Notes under the pieces: generated by a model
The model's database searches: none
What the model was told of the DNA's origin: nothing
The model's input: the letters and a program-made list of their open reading frames with translations, nothing else
In this document: positions 1 to 8,219 of the stretch, in pieces
Layout of the letters: each line of letters opens with the position of its first letter
How positions within the stretch are numbered: position 1 is the stretch's first letter
Position numbers and translations under genes: made by a program
Assembly: GCA_947596085.1 (NCBI GenBank)
Contig: CANQEW010000016.1
Location: 1-48,973, forward strand
Reading direction: 5' to 3'
Source of the DNA: an uncultured Clostridia bacterium
GTDB taxonomy: Bacteria > Bacillota > Clostridia > Christensenellales > Aristaeellaceae
DNA length: 48,973 bases

Positions 1-156
1 TTTTGCAGCTACATTCTATCACTTGGCTCTCTGTTTTTCTTCCTCCTTCTGTTACCTATCTATTGTATCAAAACAAAGTCGCAGATTTATCCATCTTTAA
101 CTTAATGATGAAAAATCACGAATCCCATTAAGTGTTGGTAAACTTCGCAAAAAAGC

Positions 157-185
157 TTGCATGTTCGAAGATTTCACGGTATTCT
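157..185 (+). promoter_or_regulatory. Promoter of the HPr-like gene
   Basis: TTGCAT at 157-162 and TATTCT at 180-185 with a 17-base spacer. This lies about 50 bases before the start codon at 234. The rest of 1-233 is AT-rich and I see no gene in it. Confidence 0.45.
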
Positions 186-233
186 TATAGCAAAATCATC
201 CACCGTGAAGTGGCATCGAAGGGGATCATTAAA

Positions 234-464
234 ATGAAAGCAGTCAACATCAAGCTCAGCCTCGCTGAAAATGTCAAGTACTTTGTGAACATCGCGAACA
301 AATACCCCTATGACCTCGATCTGCGCGTGGGGCGCCACGTCGTGGATGGCAAGTCCATTCTGGGCATCTTCAGCCTGGACCTCTCCAAGCCGATCACGCT
401 GGAGGTCTACGCGGACCACTGCGACGATCTGATGGAGGAACTCAAGCCCTTTATTATCGGCTGA
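234..464 (+). CDS. HPr-like protein lacking the phosphorylatable histidine
   Basis: Small (76 aa) protein of the HPr fold. The region around the regulatory serine is well kept (GKSILGIFSLDL, residues about 39-50), matching the KSI-hG-hSL pattern of HPr and Crh. The N-terminal GLHARP loop that carries His15 in true HPr is replaced by LAENVKYF, so the protein cannot pass phosphate from enzyme I in the usual way. I chose the ATG at 234 because AAGGGG lies 9 bases before it; an in-frame upstream TTG/ATG-like start would add 34 residues with no HPr similarity. The gene stands alone, with its own promoter and a strong hairpin after it. It may be a regulatory Crh-like protein, but function is inferred only from the family. 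Confidence 0.85.
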   Translation: MKAVNIKLSLAENVKYFVNIANKYPYDLDLRVGRHVVDGKSILGIFSLDLSKPITLEVYADHCDDLMEELKPFIIG

Positions 465-513
465 CAAACGACACAGGAGGGGGAGCGCGACGCGCTCCCC
501 CTCTCGTCGTTTG
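465..513. terminator. Extended hairpin, probably bidirectional terminator
   Basis: A perfect 12-bp stem GAGGGGGAGCGC (477-488) / its complement (492-503) with a 3-base loop, nested inside a second pair CAAACGAC (465-472) / GTCGTTTG (506-513). It lies between the convergent HPr-like gene and the GH3 operon. U-runs are weak on both sides. Confidence 0.7.
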
Positions 514-567
514 CCGAAGAGAATTTGGTGGGGCGCCGGATCTTGATTCAGCACCCCGTCATCTCGT

Positions 568-957
568 CTATGCGTTCTTCTTTGGCTGGAGGAAGGATGC
601 CACCAGCAAAAGGAGCCACGAAACGATGGCGGCCGCGGAGAAGTACGCCCAATTCTGCACGTCGGACCACTGCCGCAGGCCGGAGATCAGATACCCCAGG
701 ATCTCCACTTCGGTGATCAGGCTGTAGGCGAACGCGCCGAGGATCAGCACCGCCGCCGCCGAGATCAGGAAGGAGAAGATGTCCTTCTCGCCCAGCTTGC
801 CGTAGAGCGCCACATAGATTGCGCCCAGAACGATGGCGGCGATGTTCATCGTCCGCACCGAAGTCATAACGGCGCCGTTCATTGTGTAGAAGACCAGGGC
901 CAGCACGGCGAGCAGCGTGGCCGCCGCCGTCAGAATCAGTCTCAATGATTTCTTCAT
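568..957 (-). CDS. Small four-helix membrane protein following the GH3 gene
   Basis: A 129-residue protein with about four hydrophobic helices, an N-terminal KKSLRL positive patch and a C-terminal PKKNA tail. I do not recognise the family. The ATG at 957 is preceded by GAGGTG at a 6-base distance; a GTG three codons upstream is also open but overlaps that ribosome site. The gene starts 12 bases after the stop of the membrane-anchored GH3 gene, so the two form an operon. The role is unknown; the pairing suggests it could be a partner or scaffold for the glycosidase in the membrane, which is inference only. Confidence 0.75.
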   Translation of the reverse strand: MKKSLRLILTAAATLLAVLALVFYTMNGAVMTSVRTMNIAAIVLGAIYVALYGKLGEKDIFSFLISAAAVLILGAFAYSLITEVEILGYLISGLRQWSDVQNWAYFSAAAIVSWLLLLVASFLQPKKNA

Positions 958-969
958 TTTGTTCACCTC

Positions 970-3900
970 TCAAACGTTCTTTTTGCGCTTGCCGATGAAG
1001 TAGAGACCGAGAAACAGCACGGTCAGCACCGCCGTCACCGCTTCCACGGCGATGATCGCGTTCTGCCACCAGGTGCGCACGTAGTTGATGCGCGTACCCT
1101 CGGTCATGCCGTTGAGCGCGTTGCTGCGCGCAGCGGAGTAGAGGTAGGACTTGATGCCTTCCTGCATCCTCTGCTGGAACAGCGTGTCCTTGGCGATCTC
1201 CGCCTTGCGGGATTCCATCGAGCCGAACTTGCCCGCCGAGGTGGAGCTCGCGGTGGTCAACATGCCGCTGGTGCCGTTGAGGACGGAATCCAGCCAGTTC
1301 ATGTAGTTCGGCACAGCGGCCATGTCGGTGACGACCCAGCCCTGATAGCCCCACTCTTTGCGCAGAATCTGCTCGAGCAGCCCCGCGTGACCGCTGGAAT
1401 AGACCGTGCCGACGCGGTTATAGGAGGTCATCACGCCCATGGCGGCGTTGCTGGACAGCGCGCCCTGGAAGCCGCGCAGGTCGTTTTCGCGGCCCGCCTG
1501 CTCCGTGGTGAACGTGGACACGCCGGTGCGGTTGGCCTCCTGATGGTTGAACGCGAAGTGCTTCGGCTCGGTCATCAGACCCTTGACGCTGCCGCCCTCG
1601 CAGAAGGCCTGCGCCATCAGATTCGTGACCATCGGGTCCTCGGAGTAATACTCGTGGTTGCGTGCGCAGTAGGGAACGCGGTGCAGGTTCATGCCCGGTG
1701 CGAGCGTGCCGGCGACGTTTGCCCACAGGCTCAGTTCACCGTACATCTCGCCCTCCCGCTTCGCCAGCTCCTGGCTGAAGGTGGAGGCGACCACCGGCTC
1801 CGTCGGGAACACGTTCATGGCGTATCCGGCGCACTCGTCGCTCTCGCTTACGTAGGTACCCTCGCTCGGATCTCCGCCCACCCACTTGATGAAGTACGCA
1901 GCGACCTGATCGTTAGCGATGCCCGTGGGACCGTCCTGAATGGCGTTCGCCGGCAGGTTGATGGAGTCGATGCGGTTCATGCCGTTGCCGGCGTTCTCGA
2001 TGAAGTTGATGGCCTCGTCCAGCGTCACCTGTTCGACGAGCTGCTGCCACATGGGATCGTCGTAGGGAACCACGCCCACGTAGCGGCCGTCGTCGTCCAC
2101 CTGCATCAGGTTGATGGCGGTCAGTCCGTTGTCCGCGCCCCAGGTCACGCCGTCGCCGTTTTCGGTCAGAGCGCTGCGGCTGTTGGTCAGGTCGGTCTCC
2201 ATGTCGGCGGTGGCGGTGAGCTCCATCACCGGCGTCCAACCCTTCGTCCAGTCCGCGCGGGTGGTGTACTCCACCGTGCCGGGGATCAGCTTGTTGATAT
2301 CCATGTTCTGCAGGGCATTCTCGACATTTGCGGAGTAGGTCTCCACATCCTGCGCGTCGAGCGTCCAGACCTGGACGTTCTGCGCGTCGATCACTTCGTC
2401 CGCCGTGACGGTTGTAAGTCCATCCGTGCGATCGAGCTTCTTTGCGAGGATGTTGTTGATGGCGTTGTGCGCGCCGTTGCCGATGGCGAAGTAGTAGTCG
2501 CCCGCGTCCAGCACCCAGGCGCCCTGGGTTCCGTCCGCCTTGGTGACGGTCTCGTCGTAGCTGGCCATGTAGCGCGGATCGAAGGAGATGGTCACTTCCT
2601 CGGAAGCGCCCGGCTCGATGATTCCGCTCTTGGCGTAGCCGATCAGCTGTACGGCCACCTTCTCCAGACCGCCCGCCGTGTAGGGAGCCTGCACGTAGAG
2701 TTCCGCCACGTCCTTGCCCGCGACGCTGCCCGTGTTGGCGATCTCGACCACCGCGCTGCCCTCGCCGCCGACGGTCAATTCAACCGACTTGAGCTTCTGT
2801 TCAAACGTGGTGTAGGACAGGCCGTAACCGAAGGGATAGCTCATCTCGGCCGCGTAGTCCCAGGCCGCGCCGGTCGAGGAACCTTCCGTCGCGCCGGCGT
2901 TGCCCTGGCCGAGCACGGCGTCCTCGTAGCGCGTCTCATAGTATTTGTAGCCCTGATAGATGCCCTCGGACTCCACCAGGTAGGCGTCGCCCTGTTCGGC
3001 CTCGGAGACGCTGGAATCGTTGAAGGAGTTCTTGGTGTAGAGGTAGACGCCGAAGTTCACCATCGCCGGAGAGGACACCGTGCTCGCGGAGTAGGTGTCC
3101 GTCAGTTTGCCGGAGGGTGCGACCTCGCCGCCGAGCACGTCCGCTACGCCCAGGAAGCCGTTGACGCCGGGATCGCCGACCCACAGGATCGCGTCCACGC
3201 CCTCATCCTGCTTGAGCTCCTCGATTTCCATCGTGCTGGAGGTGTTCAGCAGCACGATCACCTTCGTGCTGTGCTCCTTCGCCAGCGCGATCATATCCCG
3301 CTCATTCTGGGAAAGCGCCAGCACTCGCTCAAAGCTGTCGGAGGCAACCTCGCTGACCATGTCGGGGTGATAGTCCGCCGCCTCGGAGCTGTCGCGGGAG
3401 ATCAGCACCACCGCTGCCGTGTCATCCGCCGACTGCAGCAGCTCGTCGGAATAGACGCTCGCCGGGGCCTCGCCCACGTTGTAGGTGGCGAAGTTCTCCG
3501 GCATGGTGGTGAACACCGCCGACAGCGAGTGTCCCGGCACCGGCATGCCGAAGAAGGACGCCGTCATGCGGTAGTCGTTCATCTCTTCGCTGGCGTAGAG
3601 TTCAATGAAGCCCTGATTGAGCTCAAAGCCCTTCTCCGCCATCGCTTCTTTGATGCCGTACATCGTTTGACCGGCGTCGAAGTTCACCGACGCGGTGGAG
3701 CCCATCATGCCGCCCAGAATCGGGGCGTCCACATGCATGCCCCACAGGGTTACCTTCTCGGCGGACTTGTCCAGCGGGAGCGCCGCATTCTCGTTCTTCA
3801 GGAGCACGCTGCCCTCCGCGCCCAGCTGCTCGGTGAACGCCGTCTGCGCGTCCACCATGTCCGCGAGCGTCTCGTACTCCGAGACGAAGTGATCGCCGTT

Positions 3901-4053
3901 GCCGCCCTCCTCGGCGATCACCTCATAGTTCGTCGTGCCGAGCATGCTGTTGATGCGGGCGCTCCAGTTGTTCGTGGTGGTCTGCAGCGCCGTCGAAACC
4001 AACAGCAGCGACGCTGTGAGCGTCGCCAGACCGCGCCAAAGTCCCTTCTTCAT
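970..4053 (-). CDS. Membrane-anchored GH3 glycosidase with permuted domain order
   Basis: Protein of about 1027 aa. One hydrophobic segment lies at the N-terminus (after MKKGLWRG) and a second at the very C-terminus, followed by GKRKKNV, so the enzyme body should sit outside the cell between two anchors. Family 3 features are in inverted order. The alpha/beta sandwich (SVLLKNENAALPL, later YPFGYGLSYTTFE) and a fibronectin-III-like part come first, and the TIM-barrel domain follows, with DGPTGI, KHFAFNHQEANR, VMTSYNRV and the nucleophile region GWVVTDMAA (Asp at about residue 910). This swapped order is known from some rumen beta-glucosidases. The substrate is probably a beta-glucoside or beta-xyloside. 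I use the ATG at 4053, with GGAAGG 9 bases before it; an ATG at 4062 sits too close to that site. Divergent from the PucR-type regulator. Confidence 0.88.
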   Translation of the reverse strand: MKKGLWRGLATLTASLLLVSTALQTTTNNWSARINSMLGTTNYEVIAEEGGNGDHFVSEYETLADMVDAQTAFTEQLGAEGSVLLKNENAALPLDKSAEKVTLWGMHVDAPILGGMMGSTASVNFDAGQTMYGIKEAMAEKGFELNQGFIELYASEEMNDYRMTASFFGMPVPGHSLSAVFTTMPENFATYNVGEAPASVYSDELLQSADDTAAVVLISRDSSEAADYHPDMVSEVASDSFERVLALSQNERDMIALAKEHSTKVIVLLNTSSTMEIEELKQDEGVDAILWVGDPGVNGFLGVADVLGGEVAPSGKLTDTYSASTVSSPAMVNFGVYLYTKNSFNDSSVSEAEQGDAYLVESEGIYQGYKYYETRYEDAVLGQGNAGATEGSSTGAAWDYAAEMSYPFGYGLSYTTFEQKLKSVELTVGGEGSAVVEIANTGSVAGKDVAELYVQAPYTAGGLEKVAVQLIGYAKSGIIEPGASEEVTISFDPRYMASYDETVTKADGTQGAWVLDAGDYYFAIGNGAHNAINNILAKKLDRTDGLTTVTADEVIDAQNVQVWTLDAQDVETYSANVENALQNMDINKLIPGTVEYTTRADWTKGWTPVMELTATADMETDLTNSRSALTENGDGVTWGADNGLTAINLMQVDDDGRYVGVVPYDDPMWQQLVEQVTLDEAINFIENAGNGMNRIDSINLPANAIQDGPTGIANDQVAAYFIKWVGGDPSEGTYVSESDECAGYAMNVFPTEPVVASTFSQELAKREGEMYGELSLWANVAGTLAPGMNLHRVPYCARNHEYYSEDPMVTNLMAQAFCEGGSVKGLMTEPKHFAFNHQEANRTGVSTFTTEQAGRENDLRGFQGALSSNAAMGVMTSYNRVGTVYSSGHAGLLEQILRKEWGYQGWVVTDMAAVPNYMNWLDSVLNGTSGMLTTASSTSAGKFGSMESRKAEIAKDTLFQQRMQEGIKSYLYSAARSNALNGMTEGTRINYVRTWWQNAIIAVEAVTAVLTVLFLGLYFIGKRKKNV

Positions 4054-4163
4054 TCTCCCCATCCTTCCTCTCGTGCGTTTGCCATCGCTGACATCCCCGG
4101 TTTTTGTTCAAATGCCCGTCCCTTTGGTCGAAAGCGAATGAGCAATGGACTGTGCAGACTGCA

Positions 4164-4224
4164 TCAAACAAAAACCGCGTGTCAACGATATGGTTAATTA
4201 TTATAGTATATGTTTTTTGTTTGA
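4164..4224. repeat. Inverted repeat around the likely GH3 promoter
   Basis: Arms TCAAACAAAAAC (4164-4175) and GTTTTTTGTTTGA (4212-4224) are complementary apart from one extra T. Between them, on the minus strand, lies a TATAAT (4200-4205) suited to the GH3 operon. It could be an operator, possibly for the divergent PucR-type regulator. The -35 is not clear. Confidence 0.4.
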
Positions 4225-4306
4225 ACCGCAACGGACGAACCGCCCAATCTTCCGCAACAGTTGGATGGGTTTCATTGTGCGATTTGCACTATAATGAAAC
4301 GAAAGA

Positions 4307-4336
4307 TTGACTTCACTTTGTGCCTTCCACTATAAT
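4307..4336 (+). promoter_or_regulatory. Promoter of the PucR-type regulator
   Basis: TTGACT (4307-4312) and TATAAT (4331-4336) with an 18-base spacer, 20 bases before the start codon. The decamer CACTATAATG around this -10 is repeated at 4288-4297, giving a second possible -10 upstream. Confidence 0.65.
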
Positions 4337-4356
4337 GGATTCGGGAGGGGTGCGGA

Positions 4357-5811
4357 ATGAGGCTCAGCATGTGGATTCTGGCGGATTGGCTGGCGAAATA
4401 CAATCCCGCGATCAAGATCGAGAACGGCGAACAGGTTTTGCGCAGCGCGCGCATCCTCTCCGCCGAAACCCGAATGGAGGCGCAGAACGTCTACCTGGCC
4501 CGTGCGGATCAGTTCGCCGCCGGCTCGGGGAATCGGGTGATCTGCGTCCACGAGGGGGACAGCCTGCTGCTCGATACCGAGGACATGGGCGCGGTGTTCA
4601 ACGAGGTATTGGACGCCTTCGACTTCTATAACGCCTGGGCGGACGGCTTGGAGCGGGACATATTGGACGGCTGCGAGCTTCAGCATCTGCTGGATCAGAG
4701 CGATCCGGTTTTTCGCGAGCCGCTGATCGTGTTTGACGCCGGTCACATGGTAATCGCCCACAGCAGCCGCTACGGGCCGGACGCCCTGGATGAGGAATGG
4801 AGCACCATGCTTCGGACGGGCAGCAATTCCTTCGACATCCTGAACGAAATGAAGGAGCACCTGCATCGGGCCCGGTACAGCCACGAGGTGACGGAGCTGC
4901 GGTATTCCTTTTTCGCAAAGCACAGCCTGCAGCGGATGCTGTTCGACGATCAGAGCGTGATCGGACAGATCATACTGATCGAATGGCACCGCCCGGCGGA
5001 GAAGGGCGCTAGGCAGCTGCTGGACGCGCTCGGTTCGCTGATGGAGCTGTGGATGCGCCACGCGCAGCGGGAGCAGCTGTTGAAGCCGGAATGCGACATC
5101 TTCCGAGATCTGCTGGATGGCAAGGCGGTTTCCGGGCAGGAAGTAAACTACAGGCTGTCCATGATGGGCTGGGAAAAGGCGCATGAAAAGTTGCTGCTCA
5201 AGATCGAAATTTCCACCGCCGACCGGGAAATCGCCCACCCGCTGCAGGCCCGACTGGAGCGGCGACTCCCGGATTGCTATGTCTTTCTGCACCAGGGAGC
5301 CGTTTACGTGTTGCTGAATCAGTGCTTCACGCCCTGGGAAGCGGTGGAGCGGGAGCTAAAGGAGCTGTTGAAGAAGTGCGTGCTGCACTGCGCGGTCAGC
5401 TATCCCTTTACGGACGTGATGAAGCTCTCCGCCGCCGCCGGACAGTGCCGGCTGACGCTACAAGCGGCGCTGGAGAAGCGCGGCGGCATCTATCATTGCA
5501 GCGATTACGCCCTGGATTACATCCGAAACACGATTCACGCGCAGATCGACGCCGCCGCGGTTCACCCGGCGCTGCACATTCTGAAAAGCTTTGACGCGGA
5601 GACGCAGAACGACTTGTACGCAACGCTGCGCGCCTATCTTCGGAACAATTGCAATCTTTCGCGCACGGCGAGCACGCTGAATCTCCATCGCAATTCCCTG
5701 TTGTATCGCCTGAACCGGATCCGCGACCTGACCGCCCTCGATCTGACTGCGGAGGACGTTCGGGAATATTTACTGCTTTCCTATATCATATTGGATGGGC
5801 GTGAACCTTAG
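4357..5811 (+). CDS. PucR/CdaR-type transcriptional regulator
   Basis: 484-residue regulator. The N-terminal part (about residues 1-250) has no strong motif and is probably a sensor region. The C-terminal 60 residues fit the PucR-type helix-turn-helix: LRNNCNLSRTASTLNLHRN followed by SLLYRLNRIRDLTALDL, the usual arrangement of family members that respond to small organic ligands. The start at 4357 has GGGAGGGG 6 bases upstream. It is divergent from the GH3 operon, making that operon its most likely target. The ligand is unknown. Confidence 0.85.
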   Translation: MRLSMWILADWLAKYNPAIKIENGEQVLRSARILSAETRMEAQNVYLARADQFAAGSGNRVICVHEGDSLLLDTEDMGAVFNEVLDAFDFYNAWADGLERDILDGCELQHLLDQSDPVFREPLIVFDAGHMVIAHSSRYGPDALDEEWSTMLRTGSNSFDILNEMKEHLHRARYSHEVTELRYSFFAKHSLQRMLFDDQSVIGQIILIEWHRPAEKGARQLLDALGSLMELWMRHAQREQLLKPECDIFRDLLDGKAVSGQEVNYRLSMMGWEKAHEKLLLKIEISTADREIAHPLQARLERRLPDCYVFLHQGAVYVLLNQCFTPWEAVERELKELLKKCVLHCAVSYPFTDVMKLSAAAGQCRLTLQAALEKRGGIYHCSDYALDYIRNTIHAQIDAAAVHPALHILKSFDAETQNDLYATLRAYLRNNCNLSRTASTLNLHRNSLLYRLNRIRDLTALDLTAEDVREYLLLSYIILDGREP

Positions 5812-5850
5812 AGCAAGCGAAAGATTCATTCGCTGGAATGATCCCGTCTC

Positions 5851-6729
5851 TCAAACGCGGAAATCCCTTCGGAGCAAGTCCAGGAATCGCTCCGCGATGG
5901 GGGTGAAGGTCTGATACTTGTTCCAAATCAGGAATAGTTTTGTTTCCAATCGGGGCGAGAGTGGCCGGAACGCGAGCCCACTCCCCTGGGAGACGTTCAC
6001 CAGATGGGCGAAGGTCAGATAGCAGCCGAGTCCTTCGCGCACGAACATGGAGGCGTTGTAAGACAGGCGGAAAGAACCTTCTAGGCGCAGCTCGGAGAGG
6101 CGCTCGCCACACCACCGAGCGATGTCGTTTTTCCAGCCCTGCTCGGACGCGAACAGCGGAACGCCGATGAGATCATCCACCGTTATGGCCGCCTTTTCTG
6201 CCAGCGGCGAACCGGCGGGCATGACCAGGCCCCATACGTCCGGTTCCGGGAAGGGAAGATAATCGTACTTCCGGGCGTTTGGAATCTCGCAGAGCACGGC
6301 GAAGTCCAGCAAACCCTTGTCCAGTTTCTCCGTAACCTGCTCGGTGTCGCCGCTGGTGATGTGATACTTCAGGGCCGGATAGCAGTCTTTGAGCGCGCGT
6401 ATTTCCCTCGCGAGGCAGCGGATCTGCCAGGATTCCGCCAGGCCGAGATACAATTCCCCGCCCGTGATGTCATCCAGGGACAAAAATTCCCTTTCAACCT
6501 TGTCCGCCATCGTCACGAGGTCCTCCGCTCGATCCCGCAGCAGCACGCCCTCGTCGGTCAGCGCGATGCTGAAGCTGCGGCGGATGAACAACTTCTTGCC
6601 CAGCTCGCTCTCCAATTGCCGCATCGCCTTGGACAGCGTGGGTTGGGTGACGTGGAGCGTCTCGGCGGCGCGGGTCATGTTTTCTTCCCGGGCCACGGCG
6701 AGGAAGTATCTCAATGTGCGAATCTCCAT
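5851..6729 (-). CDS. LysR-family transcriptional regulator
   Basis: 292-residue regulator of normal LysR length. The winged helix-turn-helix is clear at the N-terminus (FLAVAREENMTRAAETLH, then VTQPTLSKAMRQLESELG), followed by a substrate-binding domain with LYLGLAES and FAVLCEIP segments. The ATG at 6729 has GGGAGG at 8 bases; the open frame continues upstream across the divergent gene but only as an antisense shadow. It is transcribed away from the alpha/beta hydrolase, and the two promoters overlap, so it very probably controls that gene and itself. The inducer cannot be read from sequence. Confidence 0.93.
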   Translation of the reverse strand: MEIRTLRYFLAVAREENMTRAAETLHVTQPTLSKAMRQLESELGKKLFIRRSFSIALTDEGVLLRDRAEDLVTMADKVEREFLSLDDITGGELYLGLAESWQIRCLAREIRALKDCYPALKYHITSGDTEQVTEKLDKGLLDFAVLCEIPNARKYDYLPFPEPDVWGLVMPAGSPLAEKAAITVDDLIGVPLFASEQGWKNDIARWCGERLSELRLEGSFRLSYNASMFVREGLGCYLTFAHLVNVSQGSGLAFRPLSPRLETKLFLIWNKYQTFTPIAERFLDLLRRDFRV

Positions 6730-6775
6730 GTGGCGAACCTCCCATGATATTCCAAAAAAGAATTTCATGATATAC

Positions 6776-6815
6776 ATTATAACCATTGGCGAAGAATGGA
6801 GCAAGGGAGTATAAT
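6776..6815. promoter_or_regulatory. Overlapping divergent promoters of lysR and hydrolase
   Basis: Rightward: TTGGCG (6786-6791), 18 bases, TATAAT (6810-6815). Leftward (minus strand): TTGCTC (6799-6804), 17 bases, TATAAT (6776-6781). The two promoters are interleaved, so polymerase can hardly occupy both at once, a common LysR-type arrangement. Confidence 0.6.
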
Positions 6816-6864
6816 CAAAATATGAGAAAAAGTGCGGCGACGGCGGCCGAGTGAAGAAGGGAAG

Positions 6865-7875
6865 ATGAACATCATGATTCAGGCAGAGGCGTTGAAATTG
6901 ACACGGGAGTGGGACAAGACCTTTCCCAAGAGCAATCGGGTGGAACACGACAAGGCGACCTTTGTCAACCGCTATGGCATCACGCTGGCGGCGGACATGT
7001 ACATTCCAAAGGGCGCGGCGGGCAAGCTTCCGGCCATCGCGGTATGCGGCCCCTTCGGTGCGGTGAAGGAGCAGTGCGCGGGATTGTACGCGCAGACGAT
7101 GGCGGAGCGGGGTTTTCTGACAATCGCCTTCGATCCGTCCTTCACCGGCGAGAGCGGAGGCGGCGTCCGGTACATGGCTTCCCCGGACATCAATACCGAA
7201 GACTTCATGGCGGCAGTGGATTTCCTGTCTCTGAACGACAGAGCGGATCCTGAACGCGTCGGCATCATCGGCATCTGCGGCTGGGGCGGCATGGCCATCA
7301 ACGCTGCGGCGCTGGACACGCGGATCAGGGCGACGGTGGCGTCTACGATGTACGACATGACCCGCGTCAACGCCAAGGGCTACTTCGACGGCGAGGACAG
7401 CGAGGAGGCCCGCTATCAAAAGCGCGCGGCCATGTGCGCCCAACGCCTGGAGGATCGCAGGGCGGGTGAATACAAGCTGGGCGGAGGCGTCGTCGATCCA
7501 CTGCCGGAGGATGCGCCGTATTTCGTGAAGGACTACTACGATTATTATAAGACCCCGCGCGGGTATCATCCCCGTTCCCTCAACTCCAACGGCGGCTGGA
7601 ACGTCGTCGGCTGCGAATCCTTTATGAATCAGCCGATCCTCAAGTACAGCAACGAAATTCGCAGCGCCGTGCTGATCGTTCACGGCGACAAAGCCCACTC
7701 CTGTTACTTTGGAAAGGACGCCTACGCTGACATGATTCGGGACAGCAAGTATGCGGACAACAAGGAACTATTGTTAATTCCCGGCGCTACCCACACCGAT
7801 CTATACGATGGCGGCGGCAAGAACGCGATACCGTTCGATAAATTGGAAGCATTTTTCAACGAACACTTGAAGTAA
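6865..7875 (+). CDS. Alpha/beta hydrolase with cysteine in the nucleophile elbow
   Basis: 336-residue alpha/beta hydrolase of the dienelactone-hydrolase-like group. The nucleophile elbow reads GICGWGG, with Cys where most esterases have Ser, as in dienelactone hydrolases. A late HGDKAHS segment and GATHTDLYD supply plausible acid and His residues. There is no signal peptide, so it is cytoplasmic. The ATG at 6865 follows GAAGGGAAG closely; a second ATG at 6874 is possible. It is monocistronic and divergent from a LysR regulator. The substrate is unknown, perhaps an ester or lactone from plant material. Confidence 0.85.
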   Translation: MNIMIQAEALKLTREWDKTFPKSNRVEHDKATFVNRYGITLAADMYIPKGAAGKLPAIAVCGPFGAVKEQCAGLYAQTMAERGFLTIAFDPSFTGESGGGVRYMASPDINTEDFMAAVDFLSLNDRADPERVGIIGICGWGGMAINAAALDTRIRATVASTMYDMTRVNAKGYFDGEDSEEARYQKRAAMCAQRLEDRRAGEYKLGGGVVDPLPEDAPYFVKDYYDYYKTPRGYHPRSLNSNGGWNVVGCESFMNQPILKYSNEIRSAVLIVHGDKAHSCYFGKDAYADMIRDSKYADNKELLLIPGATHTDLYDGGGKNAIPFDKLEAFFNEHLK

Positions 7876-8219
7876 AACTTTGCGGCGACGTGCGAGGAAT
7901 CGCGCGGCGCCATCTTGTAAAATCACAAGCGAAGAATAAAGTCCGGGGAATCCAAAAGCGGTTCCTCGGGCTTCGACTTTTCGAGAAGGCAGAATCTTTA
8001 TCCAAGAAATATTAAGAAGTATTTTTAATAAAGTGCGACATACAGTGTGGTAAAGAGGTTGTATTTATGTTATAATTGTTATATTAGGAGTATTTTTTAT
8101 GTTTTGGAAGGAATGGCAGTAAAATGAGACTCGGCATTTAAACGCGCCGAACCGCAAAAGACGAGGCATGTGGTCGGCTCAGATCGCGCGCGACATATCG
8201 GACAATGGAGGACGGCTGT
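7876..8219. other. 344-base gap between hydrolase and MBL-fold gene
   Basis: No gene seen. It holds an imperfect hairpin, CCGGGGAA (7943-7950) with TTCCTCGG (7962-7969), that may end the hydrolase transcript although no T-run follows directly. An AT-rich stretch (8000-8100) holds the next gene's promoter, and about 120 bases of untranslated leader follow. Confidence 0.5.
8067..8076 (+). promoter_or_regulatory. Extended -10 promoter of the MBL-fold/binding-protein pair
   Basis: TATAAT at 8071-8076 preceded by TGT (8068-8070), an extended -10. No good -35 is visible, which is usual for this type. Confidence 0.45.

Noticed and set aside
1387-4197. Very long open frame antisense to the GH3 gene
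   Set aside because: It mirrors the codon structure of the GH3 gene in GC-rich DNA, has no recognisable domain and no ribosome site. Similar antisense frames over 10299-13022, 18698-21166, 28471-30444 and 32583-34445 are rejected for the same reason.
6730-7698. N-terminal extension of the LysR protein
   Set aside because: The extra 323 residues are antisense to the hydrolase gene; the LysR helix-turn-helix starts at 6729 with a good ribosome site.
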